Shown: positions 1 to 11,636 of the stretch, in pieces
How positions within the stretch are numbered: position 1 is the stretch's first letter
How the letters are laid out: every line of letters begins with the position of its first letter
Assembly: GCA_022457155.1 (NCBI GenBank)
Contig: JAJGOT010000157.1
Span: forward strand, 1,319,501 to 1,383,500
DNA length: 64,000 nt
DNA from: Cladopsammia gracilis
Taxonomy: Eukaryota > Cnidaria > Anthozoa > Scleractinia > Dendrophylliidae
Direction of reading: 5' to 3'
Made by a program: the position numbers and the translations under genes
Notes under the pieces: generated by a model
What the model saw: the letters and a program-made list of their open reading frames with translations, nothing else
What the model was told of the DNA's origin: nothing
Databases searched by the model: none

Positions 1-444
1 ATCGAAAAGGCTTTTTTACGAGCATGAACCTGTTGAAAAAATTATTAGGAGACGAAGAAAAACAATAAAACTCATTTCGGGAGCGAGATTACTGGAACGA
101 CTCGACAAAGACCCTTGTGCCAGCGCCGATTTTTTTAGCTTGTCGACTGCTTTACAGAATGGATGTAAATGCAGAAATTATTTCAAGGACTGTCGATTGT
201 TAGCTTTATCAAATTAAAGAGCCTAAGAACGGTTTTCGTTGCAGGTTTCAAAGAAATTCTGCAGCGTCTTCAGCATTACTTTGGCATGGTACAATTCATT
301 TTTTTTATCATTTTACAAAGTGAAATTTGGGATTTTTCTTGAATTTTGATTTTTGGCACTTTTGGAAGTCAATTGTTTTGTCCAGTGTACTAATTTTACA
401 ATTTCTTTTTTAACACTTCAGGGAACGCACAAGACGAAAATGTT

Positions 445-735
445 AGAGTGATTTTACTTTGACCGTGAAATAGATAGAGTGGTTTTACTTAACTTGTGAA
501 ACACTATTTAACAATTAGTGGGTGATATTCCAAATTAAACAAAAGAAAACAATGGAATTATAGACTAAGAGTGCGTGATATTCTACTAACTATTTCACGG
601 GTTAAGTAAAATCACTCTAGTAGAATAGTACGCACTATTAGACTATAATTCCATTGTTTTCTTTTGTTTAATTTGGACTATCACACACTAATTGTTAGAT
701 AGTGTTTCACGGGTTAAGTAAAACCACTCTAACAC
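445..735. mobile_element. Foldback/MITE-like inverted repeat
   Basis: AGAGTGGTTTTACTTAAC at 476 recurs inverted at about 713-733, with arms of roughly 90 bp that include a shared AATTCCATTGTTTTCTTTTG segment. Two further copies of the terminal motif lie at 445 and 603-620, suggesting a nested or partly duplicated element. There is no coding capacity. Confidence 0.7.
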
Positions 736-1247
736 ACGATGTCGTAAAATGATTTTGATAACTTGTGTTAGTGTAATTAACAATATTTCGCAAGCGTTCA
801 TGCGCTACTGAACCTGTAGGTTATAAACAGCATAAAATAAGAAAGGCGAAAAGCGAAAAAAAAAAAAATCGAGTCTTACATTGTATTAAACAACTGTTGC
901 AAGATAATGTTCCTTACGCAAAATATTTGCTTACAACTGTAAATCTATAATTTCAAAAGTATTTATAAATGAAAAAATGAATTTTTTACTTGCTGTTTAT
1001 TTTTGAATGCTAACTAAGTCTCTTCTTTATTTACGTTCTGATTCTAAAAGCTTTAACTTTTAAGAACCGCGTGGTATAATGAGATATTTCGACCACAACG
1101 GAGTGGCAATTAAAGGCCAGAACTTTCGATTAATTTTTGTATATTATATATTTTGTGATTTCGGACAAAGTAATCAACTGGAAAATATGCTTAGAATTGT
1201 CTTAGTTGTGGCCAAAAATGGAGCGAAATTCCAAGACTAACTTAAAT

Positions 1248-1874
1248 GATTCTTGGCTTTCACTTACGTCATATCAAAATTCAGAAACATTAAAAAATAG
1301 ATTTTGACTCCAAAATGTTTATGGAATTGTAGAGAGTTTAAAACTACACATCTTGGCCAAATTTTGAAGCGTAAAAGCATTTCGTTCAAGAGTTATAGGC
1401 GAACGAGTATTAGATATTTTTAGTAAGAAATGTATGGAGCGGCCATCTTTGTGCCCCACTCAGGAGCACAAAGATGGCGGCCAAAAATTCAAAGTCTTAA
1501 TTACACCAAAAATCGGTATATACTTCATTGTAACACACCATATAGGGATCCTATCATATAGGGATCCTAAAAACTCATTTTAAAATGGTTAGTTTTTATT
1601 TACTGTTATGGGTAGTGATATCTATAACAGTAGATAAAAGCTAACCATTTTAAAATGAGTTTTTAGCCCCAAGTAAGTGCCGGATTCTTTGACGTGCATA
1701 AATTAAAACCACCATGAAGTATATACCCAAAAATCACATCCAAAAATATTGTATTTGCTATAAGCTCAATTAACTCGGCTTATAAGCACTTATAATGCAA
1801 ACAATAACTTTCAGCTGATTCAATTTTGTTTATTTTCGCGGCTTATCTGAAATAGCGTGACGCATTGCGTGACA
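1248..1874 (+). repeat. Dispersed repeat family R, copy 1, interrupted by a MITE
   Basis: This shares ordered segments with the inverse complement of 44,698-45,219, including the ACTTACGTCATATCAAAATT region, AAAGTCTTAATTACACCAAAAATC and the end GCGTGACGCATTGCGTGACA. Copy 1 is interrupted at 1515-1727 by a separate MITE that is absent from copy 2. Confidence 0.8.
1515..1727. mobile_element. hAT-like MITE with 8-bp target duplication
   Basis: The element starts GGTATATACTTCA and ends TGAAGTATATACC, so the terminal inverted repeats are perfect over 13 bp. It is flanked by CAAAAATC at 1507-1514 and 1728-1735. The paralogous repeat at 44.7-45.2 kb has a single CAAAAATC and no insert. An internal palindrome (about 1569-1664) makes most of it self-complementary. 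Eight-base duplications are typical of hAT transposases; the hAT label is inference. Confidence 0.82.
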
Positions 1875-2288
1875 CATTTAAAACCTTTGTAAATCGGAAG
1901 CAAAACATCGTTAAAACCTGAAACTTTTTGTGAAAGATTATAACACTTGTATCCACATACCATGTTAGAAACAGCTTTGTAGGACGTATACTTTAGATTT
2001 TGTAATTTTTATGACGTCATGTGCAAACATGCTTATTACACGGTAAATTTGTAGACGGAGAGTCTAACTTTTGTTGTTGTTGTTGTTGTTGTTTTTTTTG
2101 CTTGTTCACATACCCTTTCTTATAACGTGTTATTTATGTTTTGATTTCAAAGCTTTATCTGACACTGATTAACTGTTTTTAACGAGTTCTTTTTTATGCA
2201 ACGACGAATTCATCTTATTAAATTAATATAAAAATGAATACTAATATTGAATAAGCGGTAGTCCATTTTACTTGCAGCTAGTTGTGCC

Positions 2289-5200
2289 ATGTTTTTTGTC
2301 ATCGCTTGTATCTGTTTGGGTTTCCTCAGTGGTCAAGTCAGCGGACAGTCCGGTATGTTAGTTATTACTGATTCTTTTTAATTTGGTAATCCATAAAAAT
2401 AAAATATAAAGGGACACTATCCCGCCCCTTTCACTTAGCTTATTTCCATGTTATATTTCTAAATGCCACCAAATATAGAACTTGATTGGGATAAACAGGG
2501 GCCAATTCAATAAAACTTTTAAAAGTGTAATTTACAAGTGTGGCCATTGTTTCAGAGGTTGAAAACAATAGCTACACTTGTAAATTACACTTGTAAAAGT
2601 TTTATTGAATTGCCCTCAGGATGGAAGTGGATTACAGTTCATCAATTTTGATGTCGTGACAGGCGGTCAACAATAAACACTTAATGACTGGTCCCGAGGG
2701 AAACAGTGAATTTTGTTCTCCGGAAAACATCGAGATTCGAGGGAAACAAAATTCGCTGTTGCCCGAGGGATCAGTCATTAAGTGTTTTGTTATATAGCAA
2801 CACAAAAACACAACACAACACAGTTTGAAAAACGCGCCGAGCACTCGGGTTAAACATCAATCGCATAACAATCATGCCACCTTTTGTCACGGTCTGATCA
2901 CGTGCGCTAGCGGGCAACAATGAAAATGTTGCCCACTTTCGCAAATGTTGCCCTCTCAAGGACGTTTGGCGGGAAAGAATTTGTTTGTTAGATGTCATGT
3001 GACCATGAATCAACCAATGAACGCGCGCGTTGTATTGAGAAACACTCCAGCTAAATAACCAATCAAAATTGTCATTCTTGTGGTATTTTCTCTCTTTCAG
3101 CCGTTATTTTTATCTCATAAGTTAATACGTCTTTGCTTTCATTACTTTTGGCCATTTGTTTCGTCCAATTTCGAGATAATAAAGCAAGCTAGCAAGCTCA
3201 TGGCCATAATCATTAAAAATTGATTATCATGTTATGAGCATGATATCGTTTTTATTCACGAGCTTAATACCATATAGGTGGTTTGCAATCAATCTCTAGA
3301 GACATAGATAACAATAGTGAAACGAACAAATGCTGGTGGACGAACAAAAGGAGCTAATGAGAGAACTATTGTTTAGGTCCACCAGCATGGCGGCGATGAC
3401 GTAACGTGCAAACCACCTATTGCTTTACGTTAAGAACCTCCAGAGTTCCTGCAAATTCGATTGAATTGATGATTGAACAACCATAACATTTTCATCTTGA
3501 GATATCTTTAAATACTGGCGACCAGACAACGCAAAGAAGATTGCTCGCAGTCGCTTCCATCCTGTTTTGACCTGTTTTCGTCAATTCTTCAGGTTGATTG
3601 AGTTTGTCTTTCGGTGTTTTTTTTTATTTCGCTCTCTTGAAGGAATCGAGAAAGTTCTTCATCGGAGGCATGAACAAATCTTGAAGCCGCCATTTCATTC
3701 ACAAAATTGCAAAGCAATCCCTGCTCGCGCCAAAGTTGATTTATAATAGGTTATTTGATTGGACAACATAACCCGTGAGGCGATATCAATATCATTTCAC
3801 TGCAGTGAAGCGATATCATATCAATTTTATTCACTGCTTTATCACACTGAAAACACGATATATCAGCCGGGATAGTGTAATAGTAATATTATAACTGTAG
3901 CGAATTTGTTTTATAAATCCTATATTATGGCCACCGGTGGGCTTATTTATTTCAAGCCCGTTGAAGGGGGTTTGCTGCCGTTTTTTTTTTTTGTTTTTTT
4001 TTTAAGGGGGGGGGGGGGGATGGGGGATGGCGCTTTATAGATTGGGGACGGTAATAATACACCAGTAATACAGTCTGTTGTTTATTGTTTTGGCTGTAAA
4101 GAAAACAGGGGGAAGGAGAAGGAGGTGTTTGGAGGGGGGGGGGGGGGTGTTGGGTGGGGGCTTTACAAAAGGATTTACGGCAAAATATCTCTCCCGTGAA
4201 CAAAAAAGAACATAGCAATTCTATTTCGCTCTTCTTGCCTTCTTTTTTAGATTATACTCTGGAATTCCCTACGCAAGGAGTAACTGATTATGTGAACATC
4301 TGGGGCATGCGTAGTCTGGCACGATTTACGGTCTGTTTATGGATGAAGACCGCAGCCGCAGCTGGGACACCATTCAGCTACGCGCCAACAGATTCCCTGA
4401 ATAACGAACTGCTGTTTTATAGTCCATCTGGCCTTCTCCTGTTTGTTGGAAATGATAACAGGTAAGCTTCCCACTTTTAATCATATTGGACATATTGCAG
4501 AGGGTCATCTGGGTCTAATTGTGACAGTTGTTAAATGGACCGGCTTTCTTTCTAACTGAAGCGTGAACAAAATAAATATCTGGAAATTAAGATTGTGACA
4601 TTTAGTTTTGCTAAATCATGTGCTAACTAATGGTAACTAAAAGAACTAAGATGTTTCACTAATAAGGAGGAAACAAATCACTTCCATCCTTACTCGATTA
4701 TATTATAATGGCCACTGGTAACCATGGATAGAGAACTGCAAGAGAGAGAACTGAAATACGAGGAGTGTAGATCGCGTAAACTCTAGAAGGTGCTTAGAGA
4801 TAATGGTTATCCCGCCGTTTTTCACTTTTCACAGCTATATGTAAAAGCCTCCTATTACAACTACGAAATGAAGAATAATATCGAGGTGCTGTACTTTGGA
4901 ACATTGCATCCAGGTACTACACTGACAATTTCAAGCAATTTTATGCCAGAGCCAAAAAGGACGATTTTATTAAACAACTAGACTTCAATGCAACCTCGAT
5001 TCAAACGCAAAGTAGGAATGTAACGGATTTTAAGTTTTATTAATGTGACCAATCATGTATATAGTCATTTTTAATTTTAATGTATATAGAAACATTACAG
5101 CTTGCACAAGAAAATTTGTAAACGATGCGCGTACGGAGCCTGTCAGGAAGATGATCTTTCACGTTGAACAAGTTCTTAATTTTATAGGTAGAAAAAACAA

Positions 5201-8200
5201 ATTTTATGTCAATGGGTTTACAGAATCGATTGATTAGTTTGCGCACCCTTTGTTGTGCAACACCCGAAAAATGCCCGATGTAGGGGATTTTGAAGTAGTG
5301 TTTGGGCAAATCCTGTTGCTCAACACCTGTTGAAGGTCGTGTGTCGTTCCCTACTACTGCCCTCGTGACATAACGGTGGAGTAACATGTCTAATACATGC
5401 TCGGGATAGAGATTCTTACGCAAAATAGTAAACAAATTCTGAATATCATTGTGAAATTCTGAATATCATTGTGAAAACCCACCCACGTATTATCGTCCTT
5501 TTTTTATTAAACGTTTTTAATTAGTGTAGCTAGTATCACGACCCCACAAGCAAGATTTTTGCTTTAACTTTTATCGTGTATAAATAAAGGATGTTGTTGT
5601 TGTTGTTGTTGTAACAGTCGATGGATTCTATAGTGATCTATAGTGTCACAGTAAATCTTCGATTGTGGAGCAGTTACACTACTGGCTATGCTTCGAATTC
5701 TTAATTTCTTATGTACGCTTAAAGCCCGGTTTCACAATTCGTAGAGTTCTTGTTAATAATAAACTACAAAACGAGTTGTGACACATTGAAAATCAATTAG
5801 TTGTTATCTCTTATGAATGACCTTGAAGTTGCTATGTCAGGTGATATGACGTCACTTTGTGGTCATTTTTATCTCGTGAATACGCGAAGCAATTCTTTGA
5901 CTTCAAACTCAGTATGGAAAATTAAAACTGATTTGCGGACTTCAAACTCAGTATGGAAAATTAAAACTGATTTGCGGACTTCAAACTCAGTATGGAAAAT
6001 TAAAACTGATCTGCGGACTTCAAACTCAGTATGGAAAATTAAAACCGATCTGTGGACTTCAACTCAGTATGGAAATTATAACTGATCTGCGGACTTCAAA
6101 CTCAGTATGGAAAATTAAAACCAATCTGTGGACTTCAAACTCAGTATGAAAAATTAAAACCGATCTGCGGACTTCAAACTCAGTATGAAAAATTAAAACC
6201 GATGTGTGGACTTTAAACTCAGTATGGAAAATTAAAACCGATCTGTGGACTTCAAACTCAGTATGGAAAATTAAAACCGATCTGTGGACTTCAAACTCAG
6301 TATGGAAAATTATAACTGATCTGCGGACTTCAAACTCAGTATGGAAAATTAAAACCAATCTGTGGACTTCAAACTCAGTATGAAAAATTAAAACCGATCT
6401 GCGGACTTCAAACTCAGTATGAAAAATTAAAACCGATGTGTGGACTTCAAACTCAGTATGGAAAATTAAAACCGATCTGTGGACTTCAAACTCAGTATGG
6501 AAAATTAAAACCGATCTGTGGACTTCAAACTCAGTATGGAAAATTAAAACCGATCTGTGGACTTCAAATTGATATTTCAAGACTTCGGTAAATGCTACAA
6601 CATGATATATGTTTCTAAATGTGAATCCATTCGAAAAAGCGCTCGGTCTTTCAAAGTAAACAACCACTCGCGTCTGCTATTTAAAACATAGGCATTGAGA
6701 AGATAAGTCGATAAGCATGTTTTCAGTTCATTTGTTGAAAATTGAAGTTTTCCAGCTTGTGTCGATAAAAACTGATTATGGTTGAATTTCCCTACGAAAC
6801 GTCACTTCATATCTTCCTCTTGGTGTTCTATAATCATTTCGTGTTTGACATCACATACAAAAAAATACTTTAATAGAATGGTAAACTCTTAACCTTTGTC
6901 ATGTATCCATAGCAGATGTAAATGTAAATGTGCATTTGATAAGCAAGCAAAATACATATTTATAATCCCACCAATTCCTCTTCTCCTTTTTATCTCTACA
7001 CTAATCCTGTTGAGGCCAATCCTCAACAATAGAACAGTTAGTTGTTTAAGTCCGTTCCAATCCATTTGTAATTTGTGCTCCCGGCATGCTAGGCGCGCGC
7101 TTCTCGGTGTCGTTGTGAAAGGAGAAACAAAACCATGTGCTTTGTAACGCGCCAGTGCGGAGTTCTCATCGTTTGGTAAGCCTTTCAGAGCTCGTGTGTT
7201 TAGATATTCCACCCCAACAGTGATTTAGTGTTTTCTCGCGTAGGTTTTTACAGCACGGTGAAGTTTGTAAGCCAAGATGAGACTCCAAATGTGACCCGTT
7301 GTGTTCAAGAAAATGTGCTCACGCGTACGTGCAACGCTCGATTAAAGTTCAGTTTTCAAGATCCTTTGTGTTGTGAATTAAAGCGCGTTTGTCCCCTGGA
7401 CAAATCCCATTCATCCATGAGCTGGGTCACAGGAGCCTTTGATCAATTAAAAAATTGTTTCATTATTCCCAAACAAACACGCTTTACATTAACAACCTTT
7501 TACTTGGAGATGTGGTAGTGTAGATGAATCAATTCATCCACACTCTTATCTCAAAAACACTTAAAACAGAATTTTCTAGAACAGGCGTCAAAACGTGACG
7601 GAGAAACAAAGTTCATTTTGTAAATCGGGCAGGCTTGGCACCAAGCTAGCCCGATTAATAAAAACAAACCAAACAACCCTGTTCCTACAGTTCCCAAGAA
7701 AGATATCATTTACAGCGGCAACAAGTCACCAAACGTCTTGAATCCTGGGTATACAACTTCTATTCTTGCATCAACCTAAAAATTATGTTTCAGAACACAC
7801 ACCGCATCAAATCTTTCTTTTCATGCAAGGACCGCCTGAACCGCTCTCAAAATGTTCTAAAGTTGTCTACAAATTGCGATGAATTCTACATAGGGAAAAC
7901 AAAACGACGACTACACGACAGAAAAACCGAGCATTTCAAGGCCCTTACTAAAAGTGACCTCTCATCAGCCAGTGCTGATCATATCAAAATCACTGCTCAC
8001 AACATTAATTGGGATCGTTTTGATATTTTATGCGTTTATATTGAGTATTCTCGGTATTGAACTGAACGAGCTTGAAATGGAGGGAATATTATTAAACATA
8101 TTTGCACGTGAAAAGATTGTCCCACATGAGCCTCGACTGCAAGCTAGTTTCAGTTCAACACCGAGAATACGAATATTGTCTATTCGCAGGTAACGAACTA

Positions 8201-8826
8201 CAACATAAAACTAGCAAAAAGCAAGCAACACAGCTTCTTCTCTCCAACGCAGACGTCACGCAATCCATTCCTCCCCTAGACGAATGGATTGCGTGACGAG
8301 CCCTAAGGACGTCTGTGTTGGTTATACGGCTTCCGGTCGATCAGTGTCGTAGTTATGATTGACGGCAGTTAAAAATGCAAACTTTCGAAATTCTGAAAAC
8401 TGTACATAGCTAAACCATTTTTCTTTACACAGAAATATGGGCATTACTGCTAATGACGGTAAATGGCATCACATCTGTGCGACCTGGAAAAGCAGCAACG
8501 GCGAATGGAAAAGCTACAAAGATGGGGTGCTGGCAAATCAGGGTACAGGCTTGAAGACAGGATACAAAATTACCGGAGGTGGGTCCTTGGTACTGGGGCA
8601 AGAACAAGACTCCGTCGGTGGAGGGTTCGATTCATCACAGTCGTTCACTGGGATGCTGACAAATGTCAACGTATGGTCTTTCGTACTACCGGGAACTTTA
8701 ATCAAGGAGATGTCAAAATGCTGTCGGTCAGGGGAAGGAAATGTGTATATGTGGGAAGACTTCATACATGGAATTAAAGGAAACCCTCATCTTGTGACTC
8801 CAGCTCGTTGTCCGTGTGTCCTTTAA
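2289..8826 (+). CDS. Secreted short pentraxin (CRP/SAP-like), three exons
   Basis: Exons 2289-2352, 4251-4461 and 8433-8826 join with matching phases (GTATGT and GTAAGC donors; TTTTTTAG and ACACAG acceptors) into 222 codons plus TAA, the usual short-pentraxin length. Residues 1-20 are a signal peptide (MFFVIACICLGFLSG). The pentraxin core follows. It has the family signature HICATW at 105-110, and Cys50 and Cys107 are placed to form the conserved disulfide. A calcium-site stretch GQEQDS lies at 147-152 and FDSSQ at 157-161. The first calcium ligand, Asp in C-reactive protein, appears to be Asn here (NNE at 72-74), and the later Glu is Asp158. Family knowledge: pentraxins are secreted calcium-dependent pattern-recognition discs. 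The C-terminal tail is odd, with Cys188-Cys189 and a terminal CPCVL. An ATTAAA at 8964-8969 could be the polyadenylation signal. Family assignment is secure; the ligand is unknown. Confidence 0.88.
2498..2615. mobile_element. Palindromic MITE
   Basis: The left arm (CCAATTCAATAAAACTTTTA) and right arm (AAAAGTTTTATTGAATTG) are inverted copies, and the complementarity continues into ACACTTGTAAATTACACTTG. Nearly the whole 118 bp folds on itself. Confidence 0.75.
2640..3060. repeat. Dispersed repeat, inverted relative at 38.24-38.70 kb
   Basis: Both copies share the CAGTCATTAAGTG block, a CATCGAGATTC block beside GGGAAACAAAATTC, and an end with AACGCGCGCGTT next to a CATTGGTTGATTCATG-type segment. 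The left part (about 2680-2790) is itself an inverted repeat. No ORF in it looks real. Confidence 0.65.
3274..3420. mobile_element. MITE with ATAGGTGGTTTGCA ends
   Basis: The terminal inverted repeats ATAGGTGGTTTGCA and TGCAAACCACCTAT bound 147 bp. A second inverted pair, GCTGGTGGAC and GTCCACCAGC, lies inside. It sits in pentraxin intron 1. Confidence 0.75.
4875..5603. mobile_element. Rearranged Penelope-like element 3' region
   Basis: Segments 4879-5030 and about 5522-5603 match, in order, the minus strand of 24,842-24,570 (CGAGGTGCTGTACTTTG, CGATTCAAACGCAAAGTAGG, CACGACCCCACAAGCAAGAT, ending in a (TTG)n tract). Between them an inverted piece carries a minus-strand ORF (5040-5435). That ORF resembles the segment between reverse transcriptase and GIY-YIG endonuclease in Penelope-like elements (for example LRTRIVYKFSCASCNVSIY). 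The endonuclease is truncated after the first motif, so this is a dead composite. Confidence 0.65.
5900..6569. repeat. 39-bp minisatellite, about 17 copies
   Basis: Tandem units of CTTCAAACTCAGTATGG, then AAAATTAAAAC, then a variable YGATYTGYGGA. The period of 39 is divisible by three, so long apparent ORFs arise on both strands. They are repeat artefacts inside pentraxin intron 2. Unit variants alternate, suggesting higher-order duplication (about 6080-6320 resembles 6310-6570). Confidence 0.93.
7680..8060 (+). pseudogene. Penelope-like element fragment with GIY-YIG endonuclease
   Basis: The translation contains FQNTHRIKSFFSCKDRLNRSQ and [20 protein letters not shown]. These match the better preserved Penelope-like C-terminus at 41.9-42.4 kb. 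The segment [11 protein letters not shown] of the other copy is damaged here, and the frame decays after about 8030. There is no reverse transcriptase upstream, so this is a 5'-truncated relic in pentraxin intron 2. Confidence 0.7.
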
Positions 8827-9267
8827 GTGCAAGGCGCAGTGTGTTGTGTAATGTCGTAATCAATATCTGGATGCTATAGAAAGAAGCTTGCGTAGCTTTA
8901 GATTGCCGTAGCTTGAAAATTTACAACGCGGAATGTACTTAGTATTTTAGGAATTATAATGATATTAAAATCAAATCGCTGTTATGAACCGTCACTGTGT
9001 CGTGTGTTATGTGGGGATGAAAACTTGTAATTTGGACGGGACCAGGAGATTGGACATCTCCCCAGGATCCGTCATTCAAAAGCTGACGTTTCGAGTACTG
9101 ATCCTTTATCATGCAGAGCGCATGACGAGGAATGACTCTTAATTCACTTTATTTTGGAATGCTCACAGTTTATTTCGTTCTGAGTCAAAAGCTGTCACTT
9201 CTTCGAACCGTGTTCTAATGAAATATTTTGACTACAAAGAGTGCATACAACTAAGCAAACAAACTTA

Positions 9268-9459
9268 GGCCCCGTCCACACTTATCCGGATATTTTTGAA
9301 TCCGCAACTTTTTAGTTGCGGGTTGGCCTTCCATCCACACGTATCCGGCGAATTCGGGCAAATACGATTCAAATACGCTACGTGTGGACGCGAATATTTT
9401 CTAATCCGCAACAAAAAAGTTGCGGATTCAAAAATATCCGGATACGTGTGGACGGGGCC
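9268..9459. mobile_element. MITE (GGCCCCGTCCACAC family), copy 1
   Basis: 192 bp bounded by GGCCCCGTCCACAC and GTGTGGACGGGGCC, flanked by TTA on both sides (9265-9267 and 9460-9462). The 3-bp duplication is the PIF/Harbinger pattern (inference). The arms pair as GGATATTTTTGAATCCGCAA with its complement. Confidence 0.82.
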
Positions 9460-9646
9460 TTACACTCGGATTAGTAACGCAAAATCCTTTTTTAATTTAT
9501 GTTCCTTTACAAAACTTTTTTCCATACACAAAATAAATAACGAAGTAAAGCCCTTGGAGCGTATTCAGAACCTGTGTATACAATGAATTTCTTGGTGAAG
9601 AATCTGAATTTATTTAGAATGTTCTGTATTCATAGGAGCCTTTAAA

Positions 9647-9838
9647 GGCCCCGTCCACACGTATCCGGATATTTTTGAATCCGCAACTTTTTTGTTGCGG
9701 ATTGACCTTTCATCCACACGTATCCGGCGAATTCGGGCAAATACGATTCGAATACGCTACGTGTGGACGCGAATATTTTCTAATCCGTAACAAAAAAGTT
9801 GCGGATTCAAAAATATCCGGATACGTGTGGACGGGACT
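9647..9838. mobile_element. MITE (GGCCCCGTCCACAC family), copy 2
   Basis: Same family, orientation and length as 9268-9459, about 190 bp downstream. The right end is degraded (GGACGGGAC) and the duplication is not clear. Confidence 0.8.
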
Positions 9839-11636
9839 TTTGATGCATCCCAAAATGGTCCTATGACCTTAAAAGTATCAATTTTATGAGTTCGAGTTAG
9901 AATTTCGAGTTCGAGTTAGTATTTCGAGTTCGAGTTAGAATTTCGAGTTAGAGCAAAATTTCGAATATTTTTTTTTAATTTCTAACTTATTATTATCATG
10001 ATTATTGTTATTATGAATAATATTGCATTTTTGTAGATTTAGTGGGTTTTAAGTTTCCGTTGAAAGGGGCTATGTCGCGAAGTGTAACGCAACCCTTGAC
10101 AAACTTGAAAAAAGTTTACGCCATCGTCATGGAAATCAGGCACAATCCATTCAATGCTGGGGAGCTGAGTGCTCCGAAATGTCTCAAATTTTTCACACAT
10201 GTAAATAATCTATTTGTCTTGATTCAGTTTCGGATATTTTCCCGATTTCGGAATCGTGCGGCTCAATTTCTCAGTGGCTAAAAGTATGCAGTGGAAATGG
10301 ACGAAGGTTCTTCTCGAAAATATCCGCATCAAGTTAGTTGTCGGGTCTCTTTGGGACCCTTTGGAATCAAGCAAGAACTGGTTATCGGATTTTCCTCGCT
10401 TCTAGTGCCGTTCTGGTATATTTTGAATGCTCTAACGTGATTTTGCTGTGGTTCTCTGCCTGATTTGGGAAGCTTTCCCCTAAATACCGACGTCGCTTCT
10501 TCGCGATGTTCTACGGAGCGATTCGCTGTATGTCTTGTAGCAATAATTCACTGACTGGCGGCTTGACCTTGAGATCGCTTGCGTATGTTAGCATTGAAAG
10601 CACACTTCTTTCATAGAAGAGTAGAAAAATATGACAACGTTTGAGTTGATTCCACAGCAATCAGCACCGGAGAAGAATCTTCGACCATGCTCAACTAATT
10701 AACATAATTCTGAATGCAACTTCTAGACATTGTACTGAGGCGTATGATTTCAGAATCGGGGAGATAACCGAAATGGAATCAAGACAATATACTTTTTATA
10801 TGTGGGAAATATCTGATCTTTCCGAGTACACAACACGGCAGAATTGAAGGATTTTGCCGGATTTCACGGCTATAGCGTAAATTTGTTTGATGTCGGCCCG
10901 ACGTTTTTGCCTGCGTGACATATTATAACATTAGCTCTGAAAAGTATAATTTTGAACGCGAATTTTAAAAGTAGTACAAGGAGCCCGTTGGGCTTCGAAA
11001 CTGGCTCGTTTGGTCTCAGTTTCCACCCGGTTTCATTTTAGAGTTCGCAATATACATCTAGAATCTATCAATATGCACATCCAGTCCACATTTAAATTTA
11101 CATTCCACAGCCCGCTTCAAGCACTCCTTAGGGACGGACCATTTTATTGTTAAGGTGGTGGTGCGGGGGGGGGGGGGGGGGGAGGTTCGGCAATCACTAA
11201 AAGCAAAATTCCTGCACAGCAAAAGTAAAGAAATAAAAATAATGCACGCGAGCCAAAGGAAAAGCAGTTATGGAACAATCTCGGAAAAAATTCTTGCACA
11301 ACATCAAGACGAAAAACAAATTCATGCTCAGAAAAATTGCCCAACACCGCCCCTGTCCCCCCACCCCCACCCCCCCCCCCCCAAAAAAAAAAATTAATAA
11401 ATAAAATAAAATAAAATCGTACATCCCTTAGTTGGCTACAATTTCAGGCCTTTTTTTTTTTCTCTGCTCGGTACTGTTAGAAAAAACATTGTATATATTT
11501 TTTTCGCTTTAAAATCCTTGAAACCACCTAATCAGGATTGTTTAAAGACCGGCATTTTGGAGAATAGGGAGAGACTGGAGCGAGCATGGATAAGAAGTAG
11601 ACGTGTCTAACGGAGCTCCGACTGAGGTCGACGATC

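Larger units (their letters stand above)
2353..4250 (+). other. Pentraxin intron 1
   Basis: Noncoding 1.9 kb. It holds a palindromic MITE (about 2498-2615), a dispersed repeat (about 2640-3060, inverted relative of 38,240-38,700), a second MITE (3274-3420), and runs of G at about 4008-4019 and 4132-4147 shortly before the exon 2 acceptor. I see no supported coding exon. Confidence 0.6.
4462..8432 (+). other. Pentraxin intron 2
   Basis: About 4 kb of repeats: a rearranged Penelope-like 3' region (about 4875-5603), the 39-bp minisatellite (5900-6569), a Penelope-like GIY-YIG fragment (about 7680-8060) and a 17-bp perfect hairpin (8254-8298). Exon 2 ends in phase 2 and exon 3 completes an AGA codon, so no extra exon is needed. 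Confidence 0.6.

Noticed and set aside
5801..6667. Repeat-protein ORFs on both strands (13-residue period)
   Set aside because: The 39-bp minisatellite is divisible by three, so open frames are automatic. There is no signal, splice context or conserved flank.
7228..7518. 96-codon plus-strand ORF starting MFSRVGFYST
   Set aside because: No recognisable domain, inside pentraxin intron 2, and exons 2 and 3 of the pentraxin join in phase without it.
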